A stretch of 64,000 nucleotides of DNA from Hyalangium gracile (GTDB lineage: Bacteria > Myxococcota > Myxococcia > Myxococcales > Myxococcaceae): NCBI RefSeq assembly GCF_020103725.1, contig NZ_JAHXBG010000037.1, forward strand, positions 43,886 to 107,885, in the 5' to 3' direction. A program made the translations under genes and the position numbers. Under the pieces are notes generated by a model, which was not told the DNA's origin, ran no database searches, and saw only the letters and a list, made by a program, of their open reading frames with translations. Positions 27,944 to 35,459 of this stretch are shown here, one piece after another; position 1 is the stretch's first letter, and every line of letters starts with the position of its first letter.

Positions 27944-28546
27944 ATGGGCACGCTGGTCTGCACTGTCGAACTGGACAAGGTGAAAGGCGTCACCGTAAAG
28001 GTGGAGAACGCTGACGACCAGATCACCCAGACGGTGGTCATGGACGGCACCAGCATCACCATCACCGTGAAGGGCTCGGAAGAGACGAGCACCATCGTCC
28101 AGAAGCAAGACAGCGTCGTCATCACCTGCAAGGACTTCACCGTGGACGCCACCGGGACGCTCACCCTCAAGTCGGCGAAGGAGTCGAGCTGGGCCAGTCA
28201 GGACATCCTCAAGGTGGAGAGCACCAAGGACATGACCTTCACCTCCAGCGCCAAGCTGACCCAGTCGGCGACGCAGGACGCCAAGCTGTCCTCCAACGCC
28301 AAGGTCGCCATCGAGGCGGCCACCAACCTGGACATGAAGGGCATGCAGACGAGCCTCACGGCCTCGGGCGGAGAGAACAAGATCGACGGGCTCACGCTGA
28401 AGATGTCGGGCAAGACGCAGGCGGAGCTGTCCTCGGCCATGACGAAGGTGTCCGGCCAGGGCCAGCTGGGCCTGGAGTCCTCGGGCGTGGCGGAGCTGAA
28501 GGGTTCGATGACCACTGTCGGCGGAGCGCTCGTCAAGCTGGGGTGA
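27944..28546 (+). CDS. Beta-helix needle protein, detached gp5C-like part of VgrG
   Basis: A 200-residue protein made almost entirely of short alternating strands rich in Thr, Ser, Lys and Val (KGVTVKVENADDQITQTVV; ITITVKGSEETSTIVQ; ATGTLTLKSAKESSW; TKDMTFTSSAKLTQSA; NAKVAIEAATNLDMKG). This periodic pattern is that of the gp5 C-terminal triple-stranded beta-helix that normally ends VgrG. Directly following a VgrG that lacks the helix, it probably trimerises to form the needle on which the PAAR-like tip sits. It contains almost no aromatic residues. GTG of tssF begins seven bases after its stop. Confidence 0.7.
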   Translation: MGTLVCTVELDKVKGVTVKVENADDQITQTVVMDGTSITITVKGSEETSTIVQKQDSVVITCKDFTVDATGTLTLKSAKESSWASQDILKVESTKDMTFTSSAKLTQSATQDAKLSSNAKVAIEAATNLDMKGMQTSLTASGGENKIDGLTLKMSGKTQAELSSAMTKVSGQGQLGLESSGVAELKGSMTTVGGALVKLG

Positions 28547-28553
28547 GGGTGCG

Positions 28554-30203
28554 GTGAGCGCTTCGTCGGAGCTGATCTACCAGGACTACCTGAACGAGCT
28601 GGATGCGCTGGAGCGTTTCCGGCAGCGCTTCCTGGGCTCGCACCCCACCGTGCCGCTGGACCGGGAGGATCCGCACGTGCGGCGCCTCATCGAGTCCATG
28701 GCGTTCTTCTCGGTGCAGACGCGCCTGGCCACGCAGCACAACCTGCGCTCCACGTGGCTGCGGCTGTTCTCCTCCTTCTTCGACTTCCTGCTGCGCCCGC
28801 TGCCCGCGGTGGCGCTGGTGCAGGCGCTGCCCGCCGAGAAGATGACGGAGACGGTGGTGCTGGCGCGCGGCACGGAGTTGCGCCTGTCCCCCGCGCACGG
28901 CGTGACGGGCTCGTTCCGCACCCGGCGCCACCTGCGCATCCTGCCCATCTCCATGGTGGGCTCGGAGGTGGTGCGGCTGACGGATGGGAACTACCGGCTC
29001 ATCCTCCGCTTCGAGTCCAGCTTCCCTCGCCGGGACGCGGTGGGCCTGCTCAGCCTGCACGTGCGCCACCTGGACGAGTACCGGCCCTCGCTGGCCGTCT
29101 TCCACGCGCTGGCCCGGCAGCTCAAGCAGGTGGGCGTGGTGTACGACGCGCAGGCCGACAGCACCTCCCAGGGCCTGCCGTGCGAGTTCTCCTTCGGAGA
29201 TGCGCCCGAGGCGCTGGATGACGCCAGCCGCTACGAGCACCCGGTGCAGCGCGTTCGCGCCTTCTTCCAGCAGCCGGAGCAGGGGCTCTTCCTCCACGTG
29301 GCGGTGCCCTCGCACCGCAAGGAGTGGACGCGCTTCAGCCTGTGCCTGGACCTGGACAAGTCGTGGACGGTGGGCCGCTCGCCGTATCCGGACTTCCTCC
29401 ACCCCTTCGTCGTGCCGGTGGAGAACCTCAAGGCCGAGCCCGCCCAGCCCATCGTCGCCGATGGCACCCGCTCCGAGTACACGATCCGCGGCATGACGGC
29501 CGGCAGGGATCTGCAGCTGCACTCGGTCACCGGCGTCTACGCGCTGAGCAAGGCGGGGCGCACGCCCATGCGCCCGGCCTTCCTGCCGGGAGAGGGCCCC
29601 AGCTACGAGCTGGACGAGGGGCTCGACGAGGAGATGCGCCCGCGCCACAGCCTGCTGGTGCGGCTGCCCGAGGCCTTCCTCGAGCCGCAGAAGCTGCTGG
29701 TGGAGGCGCTCTGGTACCAGCCGCGGTTCGTCTCCGAGGCCGTGGGCCGGGTGAGCGTATCCACGCCCTCGCGGCACGTGGAGGGGCTGGGCTGGCAGCT
29801 GGTGGGTCGGCTCGAGCCGCACCGCGACAGCGCGCTGCGCAATGACGTGGCGGGGCTGACGCGGTTGCTGGCGTGGAAGGTGAAGTCCACCCTGGAGCGC
29901 AACGAGCTGGCCGCGCTGCTCAGCTACCTGGGCACGCCCTCCGAGGAGCCCTTCCGCCGCGTCATCCCCTGGATCCGCGAGCTGAAGGCCACCGTGGCGC
30001 CGGACGGCGCGCTGCGTGGATCAGGCCTGTTGCACGTGTACGAGATGCTGCTGGAGCCCTTCGAGCCTGGCGCCGAGCCCCTGGTGGCCTGCTTCCTGGA
30101 GCAGGTGCAGAAACTGTTGGAGGCTTGGAATGGCGAGGCCTCGGTGGTGCTGCGGCCCACCGTGGCCGGGGCGGGCTCCTTCCCGTTGAAGGTATCTTCA
30201 TGA
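28554..30203 (+). CDS. tssF: T6SS baseplate subunit TssF
   Basis: A 549-residue baseplate wedge protein. The N-terminus YQDYLNELDALERFRQRFLGSHP is the family signature (Y..EL..LR..G.EFA..HP pattern), followed by DPHVRRLIESMAFFSVQTRL (the DP.VERLLEGFAFL segment). ALVQALPAEKMTETVVLARGTEL matches the strand that starts the beta domain. The C-terminal half has FRRVIPWIRELKATVAP and an end rich in strands. The GTG start follows the needle-protein stop by seven bases. Its last four bases overlap the tssL start. Confidence 0.9.
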   Translation: MSASSELIYQDYLNELDALERFRQRFLGSHPTVPLDREDPHVRRLIESMAFFSVQTRLATQHNLRSTWLRLFSSFFDFLLRPLPAVALVQALPAEKMTETVVLARGTELRLSPAHGVTGSFRTRRHLRILPISMVGSEVVRLTDGNYRLILRFESSFPRRDAVGLLSLHVRHLDEYRPSLAVFHALARQLKQVGVVYDAQADSTSQGLPCEFSFGDAPEALDDASRYEHPVQRVRAFFQQPEQGLFLHVAVPSHRKEWTRFSLCLDLDKSWTVGRSPYPDFLHPFVVPVENLKAEPAQPIVADGTRSEYTIRGMTAGRDLQLHSVTGVYALSKAGRTPMRPAFLPGEGPSYELDEGLDEEMRPRHSLLVRLPEAFLEPQKLLVEALWYQPRFVSEAVGRVSVSTPSRHVEGLGWQLVGRLEPHRDSALRNDVAGLTRLLAWKVKSTLERNELAALLSYLGTPSEEPFRRVIPWIRELKATVAPDGALRGSGLLHVYEMLLEPFEPGAEPLVACFLEQVQKLLEAWNGEASVVLRPTVAGAGSFPLKVSS

Positions 30204-30838
30204 AACTCGAGCATTGGCAGAGCCTGCTGCGGACCTACCGACAGGTGCGCGCACTGCTGGAGCAGTACCTTCCGCCGGAGCCCGGCGCGGACGAGGAGCG
30301 CACGCAGGTGCGCGTGGGCCAGCAGGGCCTGGCGCAGCTGCAGCACCTGCTGCTGGGCGAGGTGGCCGATCTCCAGAAGGCCCTGGGTGGCACCTACCGC
30401 GAGGAGGAGATCGACGAGGCGAGCCGGCCCTTCGTCTACCTGATCGACGAGCTGGTGCTGCGCCGGCTGGCGGACGCCGAGCAGACGGAGTGGCCGCTGC
30501 TCCAGTACAAGCTCTTCGGCTCGGACGCGGGTGGCGATCGCTTCTACGAGCTGGCGGACGAGAAGCTGGCGCAGCGCGGCGCGTCACTGCTCGTCTTCGA
30601 GTTGTTGCACTTCTGCCTCACCGCGGGCTTCGAGGGCCGCTACGCCGGCAGCACCGCCCGCCTGCGCGAGTACAAGGAGAAGCTGGCGGCGCGCATCCCC
30701 AAGCCGGAGGCCGTGCCTGCTCCCCCTCCGGCCGTCGCCCAGGCCCCCCTCGTTCACGCCTTCCCGCTGCGGTACTACGTGGCGTCCGGAAGCGTGGTGG
30801 TTCTGGTTCCGGTGTTACTGTGGTGGCTGTCCAGATGA
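30200..30838 (+). CDS. tssL: T6SS membrane-complex subunit TssL (DotU)
   Basis: A 212-residue inner-membrane protein. A cytoplasmic helical domain contains YLIDELVLRRLADAEQTEWPLLQYKLFGSDAGGDRFYELAD (about residues 80-120), the classic DotU signature of a conserved aspartate-rich YL.DE...W turn and a (L/F)F....GG..F. segment. Next come LLVFELLHFCLTAGFEGRY and a Pro-rich linker, and a single C-terminal transmembrane helix (YYVASGSVVVLVPVLLWWLSR) anchors the tail. It contacts TssM and TssK. It overlaps tssF by four bases and the next small gene by four bases. Confidence 0.88.
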   Translation: MKLEHWQSLLRTYRQVRALLEQYLPPEPGADEERTQVRVGQQGLAQLQHLLLGEVADLQKALGGTYREEEIDEASRPFVYLIDELVLRRLADAEQTEWPLLQYKLFGSDAGGDRFYELADEKLAQRGASLLVFELLHFCLTAGFEGRYAGSTARLREYKEKLAARIPKPEAVPAPPPAVAQAPLVHAFPLRYYVASGSVVVLVPVLLWWLSR

Positions 30839-31146
30839 GGGAAGAAGCGCAGAGAATGAAGGAGCTGCTGGGCCCCCGCACGCAGCTGGGGCGCCTGGAG
30901 CAGGCCGTTCATTCCGAGCTGGGCTCGCTGGTCGCCGGCGCGGAGCCGCTGCTGGCCCAGGTGCGCGAGGGTGTCGCCGCGCTCTTCCCGGAGCCCGGAG
31001 GCACGCGCCTGGCTCCCAAGGAGCACGAGGCCCGCCACGAGAAGCTCCTGCGGTCGATGGATGAGCTGGAAGACGTGCTGGAGGCACTCCAACTGGCCGC
31101 GCGCTCTGGCCGCTCCGGAGCGAGCGCTGCCCGTAGGGGGGGGTGA
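30835..31146 (+). CDS. Small helical protein between tssL and tssM
   Basis: A 103-residue protein that starts at ATG 30835, overlapping the tssL stop, and ends by overlapping the tssM start. It has no signal peptide and is predicted all-helical with charged heptad-like segments (LGRLEQAVHSELGSLVAGAEPLL; HEARHEKLLRSMDELEDVLEALQLA). No known T6SS subunit fits. Its overlap on both sides with membrane-complex genes suggests a small partner or chaperone of TssL or TssM. Confidence 0.6.
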   Translation: MREEAQRMKELLGPRTQLGRLEQAVHSELGSLVAGAEPLLAQVREGVAALFPEPGGTRLAPKEHEARHEKLLRSMDELEDVLEALQLAARSGRSGASAARRGG

Positions 31147-34100
31147 CCGTGAGTTCACAGCTGTTCAACCTGGCAAGGCTGGTGCTCGGCGCGGCGGAGC
31201 CAGCCAAGGCGCTCGACGCGGGGGCCAAGGCGCTCGACGCGGGGGCCAAGTCCGTCGACTCCGGCGCCAGCTCGTTCGAGAAGATCTGGAGCGCGGTGAG
31301 CCCGTACCTCTTCTGGTTGCTGGTGCTCGTCGGCGTCGCGCTGCTCGTGTTCCTCGGGTGGAAGCTCTTCACCTGGTGGCGCGGCCGCCGCTCTCCGGCG
31401 CAGACGGCCAGCGGTCCTCCGCCCATGGCCACCGGGCGGCTGCTGCAGGTGCGCCACAAGTTCCTCACCGGCCTGCCCCTGGCGCACCGCGCCGCCGTGG
31501 TGGATCTGCCCACCGTGGTGGTGCTCGGGCCCGCGGGCAGCGGCAAGACGCAGCTCATCGGCCTGGACGTGGACTGGCAGCGCCAGGCCCGCCAGTTCCT
31601 CCCCAGCTACACCGACGATCCGCTGCTGCAGATCTACCTGGGCCCGGACTGCGTGGTGCAGGAGGTGTCCGCTCCGCTGCTGGAGGATGAGACGCTCCAG
31701 GCGCGCGGCGCCCTGCGCAAGATGTGGCGCAAGTGCTTCAGCCACAAGCAGAAGGGCCTGGCCGTCATCGCCCTGGACGTGCGCTGGCTGGCGGACACTC
31801 CGCCGGACGAGCAGCGGCGCATGGCGCAGCTGCTGCGCGGCAAGCTCAACATCATGTCCGAGGCTCGCGGAGCCCCGGTGGAGACCCGCCTGTGCCTGAC
31901 GCACATGGACGGGCTGGAGGGCTTCGAGGACTTCGCGCGGATGCTGCGGCAGCACGGCGTGGGGTGCTCCTTCGACATCCCGAAGCATGGCGAGGAGAGC
32001 CGCCTGGCCTCGCTGCTGGACGGGCAGGAGCAGTTCCTGGCGCTGGGGCTCACCTCGCTGCCGGTGGACGCCTTCGAGCGCCTGGAGCGCTTCTATTCGC
32101 AGGGCGGGCGCTCGTTCGCCGCGCTCGGCCGGTTCGTCTCCGCGCTGCTGGAGAGCAACACGCTCTCCTGCAAGCCGCAGCTGACGCGCGTGTTCCTCTC
32201 CAGCCCCACGCCCGAGGCGCGCGCCAGCGGCACGCTCTCCGTGGTGACGGAGGACAGCAGCACCGAGGCGCTGCGCCGCCTCTACCTGCGCACCCACCTG
32301 CGGCGCGCCGCGACGATCGCCGCGGTGTGCTGCCTGCCCGTGCTGGCCGCGTATGGCCACTTCTACTGGCTGCTGCGCGAGGCGCAGACGGAGGTGGAGC
32401 GCTTCGAGCTCACCGTGGCGCAGATGCGCGAGCAGGGCATCGAGGGCAGCGGCGAGGCCGTCGAGGCCCAGGTGAACGACGCGGCCAACGCGATCAGCCA
32501 GCTGTGGCGGGCCGCGCGCTGGTGGCCGCCGCTGAGCTCCAGCTTCCCGGACGAGATGTTGGATCTGCGCCAGCGGCTGGCCCGGGGCGTGCGCGAGAGC
32601 CACCTGCGGCCCGCCATCGAGCACTGCCGCAAGAACCTCCAGGACTGCCGCCCCGAGCAGATGGTCTACCTGCTGGCCGCGCTCCACTCCTCCAAGGCGG
32701 AGGGGCTCGGCAACTTCGTGAACTCCAGCATCCAGCCTCGCCACTCGAGGCACTGGGGCGAGGGCGAGGCCGCCGCTCGCGCCGAGCAGTCCGCCGCCCG
32801 CGCCGACCAGGGCCGCACGTGGATCTCCGCGCTCGAGCTGAGCGAGTCGCTGGTGTCCACCTACGTGCTCGCCAGCGACGAGCCCTGGGAGCGCAACCCG
32901 CCGTGCCGCCGCGGCGCCGTGCAGGTGTCAGGCACCGCCGATGAGGACTGGTCCTGCTGGCCCTATGCGGAGCGGCTGACGCTCGAGAGTCAGCTCAAGC
33001 CCTGGTTCGATCACCTCCTGTTCCTCCGGCAGACGCTGGACTCGGGCCCCAAGGGGCTGGCCGATTTGGATCTGCGGCGGGCCGAGCGCGAGCGGCTGAA
33101 GGCGCAGCTGGCCGACCTGGACGTCTTCGCCTCGCTGCCCACGGTGCTCAGCCTGATCGACGCCTCCAAGATCCAGATGAACACGCGCCAGTTCCAGGGC
33201 ATCGAGTTCACCGTCCAGGTGCTCGACTGGCTGAGGGCGAACCGGGACACGCTGGCGGCCATCCTGAACATGGAGGAGGAGGCCTACTCCGGCTTCCAGG
33301 CGGTGGAGAAGATGGGCCCCTCGGAGCTGCTCACCCGGGATGGCCTCTGGCTGTCGGGCAACAACAAGGGCCCGTACCACATCGAGCTCTTGCAGCAGTC
33401 CTTCGAGTTCCGCCCGCCGCAGCTGTCGCGCGAGCTGCTGCAGGCCCTGCTCGACTCGTATGAGAAGAGCGGCCGGCTGACGGCGGGCTCGCAGGCCAGC
33501 CGCGCAGGGCTGTTGAACCGGACGGCCTTCGAGTCGGACCTCAAGCCCCTGGTGGAGGAGTTCACCCAGCGGCTGAAGAATGCCCAGCTGCCCACGGAGG
33601 AGGCCGCCCGGCGCGAGGAGTACGTGCAGAAGCGGGTGAACTCCTTCTCCCGCGGCTACCGCGAGAGCCTCTTCCAGCGCATCCGCGACTATCACTTCCT
33701 GGCCTCGCGCAGCCTGCTGCTCGACGAGCTGGCCCGCATCACCCAGCCGTCCTCGCCGCAGGTGGACATGCTGCGGGACGTGGCCTACCGCGCCAACCTC
33801 GAGCCGCTGGAGGGGCCGTACTACGAGCCGCTGCGCAACGCCGTGGCGCCCTTCCTGCCCATCGTGAAGATCATGACGGCGGACAAGAACGGCTTCTATT
33901 CCGCGCTCGCCCCGTACCACGCGCTGGTGGCGCAGATGCACGACGAGCTGGATGCCGCCTCGAAGTCCGGTGACAAGGGCGCCAAGGCCAAGGCGGCGGA
34001 GGCTCCCGACAAGGACAAGGCGGCCGCCGCGGCCCCGGCAGAGGGTGGGGAGCCGCAGGCGGAGGGAGGCCCTGCGGACCTCACGGACATGATCACGCCG

Positions 34101-34973
34101 CTGGAGAAGGTGGCCCTGTCCATGATGCTGGAGGAGGAGAACTCCTATCTGCGCAAGGCGCAGGAGTGGCTGGATCAGCAGGGCATCACCGGAGAGCTGC
34201 GGCAGCCCTTCCTGGAGCCCTTCCTCCAGGTGCAGGCGCTGGGCAAGCAGGAGCTGGAGAAGACGCTGGCCAAGCAGTGGGCGGAGACGTCCGCGCGCAT
34301 GCTGGGGCCCATGCTGGAGCGCTACCCCTTCAACCCCGACTCGCAGGAGGACGTGGATCCGGGCGAGCTGGAGGTGCTGCGCCGCAAGGACGGGGCCTTC
34401 TGGAACTTCGTGAACCAGGTGTTCTCGCGGATCTGCGTGGAGCGCGGCACGGACTGGGCGCTGCGCGGACCGCTGCGCGACAAGCTGACGCTGCCCGACC
34501 AGATGCTCGTCACCCTGAGCCGGCTGGGGCGCCTGGCGAAGCTGCTGTGGGACGATGATGGCAAGGCACGGCCGCTGATGCTCAAGGTGCAGCCGCAGCC
34601 GCTGCCCGCGCCGCCCATGCCGGGCGTGTTCGTCACCATGTCCTCGCTCAAGTGCGGGAAGACGACGGCCTACGGCTTCAACCAGAGCCCCACCTGGCAG
34701 GAGTTCCCGGTGAGCTGGTGGGATCAGCAGGTGTCCTCCATCGTGCTGGAGCTGCGCTCGCCCGCGCGGGATGCGCCCCAGTACCTGTCGCTGCCGTGGA
34801 ACCGCTCCGCGTGGAGCTGCTTCCGGCTCTTCGAGGAGGCCACCGTCACCGCGGATCAGCGCCGGCAGTGGAGCCTGGCGCTGCAAGGCAACAACGTGAA
34901 CAAGCGCGGGCTGGAGATCAGCTTCGGGCTCAAGGGAGACCCCTGGGTGCCCTTCCGGGAGGTGCCGCGATGA
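31143..34973 (+). CDS. tssM: T6SS membrane-complex subunit TssM (IcmF/VasK)
   Basis: A 1276-residue inner-membrane protein that spans the periplasm and joins TssL to TssJ. It has a first transmembrane segment pair-like stretch at about residues 54-76 (LFWLLVLVGVALLVFLGW) and a Walker A site GPAGSGKT at about 129-136. RLCLTHMDGLEGFEDF resembles the following GTPase-like region. A further transmembrane helix lies near 383-405 (AVCCLPVLAAYGHFYWLL), and a long periplasmic domain follows. A Lys/Ala-rich low-complexity insert occurs near residues 940-980. GTG 31143 and GTG 31149 are both possible starts. A short direct repeat near the start encodes KALDAGAKALDAGAK. Confidence 0.92.
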   Translation: MTVSSQLFNLARLVLGAAEPAKALDAGAKALDAGAKSVDSGASSFEKIWSAVSPYLFWLLVLVGVALLVFLGWKLFTWWRGRRSPAQTASGPPPMATGRLLQVRHKFLTGLPLAHRAAVVDLPTVVVLGPAGSGKTQLIGLDVDWQRQARQFLPSYTDDPLLQIYLGPDCVVQEVSAPLLEDETLQARGALRKMWRKCFSHKQKGLAVIALDVRWLADTPPDEQRRMAQLLRGKLNIMSEARGAPVETRLCLTHMDGLEGFEDFARMLRQHGVGCSFDIPKHGEESRLASLLDGQEQFLALGLTSLPVDAFERLERFYSQGGRSFAALGRFVSALLESNTLSCKPQLTRVFLSSPTPEARASGTLSVVTEDSSTEALRRLYLRTHLRRAATIAAVCCLPVLAAYGHFYWLLREAQTEVERFELTVAQMREQGIEGSGEAVEAQVNDAANAISQLWRAARWWPPLSSSFPDEMLDLRQRLARGVRESHLRPAIEHCRKNLQDCRPEQMVYLLAALHSSKAEGLGNFVNSSIQPRHSRHWGEGEAAARAEQSAARADQGRTWISALELSESLVSTYVLASDEPWERNPPCRRGAVQVSGTADEDWSCWPYAERLTLESQLKPWFDHLLFLRQTLDSGPKGLADLDLRRAERERLKAQLADLDVFASLPTVLSLIDASKIQMNTRQFQGIEFTVQVLDWLRANRDTLAAILNMEEEAYSGFQAVEKMGPSELLTRDGLWLSGNNKGPYHIELLQQSFEFRPPQLSRELLQALLDSYEKSGRLTAGSQASRAGLLNRTAFESDLKPLVEEFTQRLKNAQLPTEEAARREEYVQKRVNSFSRGYRESLFQRIRDYHFLASRSLLLDELARITQPSSPQVDMLRDVAYRANLEPLEGPYYEPLRNAVAPFLPIVKIMTADKNGFYSALAPYHALVAQMHDELDAASKSGDKGAKAKAAEAPDKDKAAAAAPAEGGEPQAEGGPADLTDMITPLEKVALSMMLEEENSYLRKAQEWLDQQGITGELRQPFLEPFLQVQALGKQELEKTLAKQWAETSARMLGPMLERYPFNPDSQEDVDPGELEVLRRKDGAFWNFVNQVFSRICVERGTDWALRGPLRDKLTLPDQMLVTLSRLGRLAKLLWDDDGKARPLMLKVQPQPLPAPPMPGVFVTMSSLKCGKTTAYGFNQSPTWQEFPVSWWDQQVSSIVLELRSPARDAPQYLSLPWNRSAWSCFRLFEEATVTADQRRQWSLALQGNNVNKRGLEISFGLKGDPWVPFREVPR

Positions 34974-35458
34974 GCGTGCGCGTGTATCGGCTGGCGATGC
35001 TGGCGGTGGCCGGGCTGCTGCTGGGCGGCTGCGCGTCGGCGCAGGTCAGCTTGAGCGTGAAGTCCCCGCCGGGGACCAACCTGGGCCGGCCGATGTACAT
35101 GCTCGTGCGCCAGGTGGACACCAAGCAGTACGCCAACGAGGCGTACTCCGAGGTGGCCGCCAAGGTGGGCGCGCCGGACCAGACCGTGCTGCAGACGGCG
35201 GTCATCTACCCGGGCACCATCCAGCGCTTCCAGGTGAAGGCGCCGAAGGAGGGGCCCATGGCCGTCTCCTTCCTCTTCACCGCTCCGGATGGGAACTGGC
35301 AGGTGCTGCTCACCCCGCCCATGCCGAGCGCGGTGGACATCGAGCTGACGGTGAGCCGCATCCTGAGCGACACCATCCCGCCGGCCATCCCCTCGGAGGC
35401 CCCCGAGCTTCCAGAGGCGCCCAAGGCTCCCGAGGCGCCCAAGGCTCCCGGCGCCTGA
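34970..35458 (+). CDS. tssJ: T6SS outer-membrane lipoprotein TssJ
   Basis: A 162-residue lipoprotein with lipobox LLGGC (Cys21) after MSVRVYRLAMLAVAGL. The body is a beta-sandwich-like TssJ domain (NLGRPMYMLVRQVDTKQY; RFQVKAPKEGPMAVSFLFTAPDGNWQVLL), and it ends in a tandem Pro/Glu/Ala/Lys tail (APKAPEAPKAPGA). TssJ nucleates the membrane complex and contacts the periplasmic end of TssM. The ATG overlaps the tssM stop by four bases. It closes the plus-strand T6SS operon: its stop is one base from the stop of the convergent coiled-coil gene, with no room for a terminator. Confidence 0.88.
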   Translation: MSVRVYRLAMLAVAGLLLGGCASAQVSLSVKSPPGTNLGRPMYMLVRQVDTKQYANEAYSEVAAKVGAPDQTVLQTAVIYPGTIQRFQVKAPKEGPMAVSFLFTAPDGNWQVLLTPPMPSAVDIELTVSRILSDTIPPAIPSEAPELPEAPKAPEAPKAPGA

Positions 35459-35459
35459 G

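Noticed and set aside
31143..34973. TssM as a functional ATPase of independent type
   Set aside because: The Walker A is normal for many TssM proteins; nothing indicates a different family.
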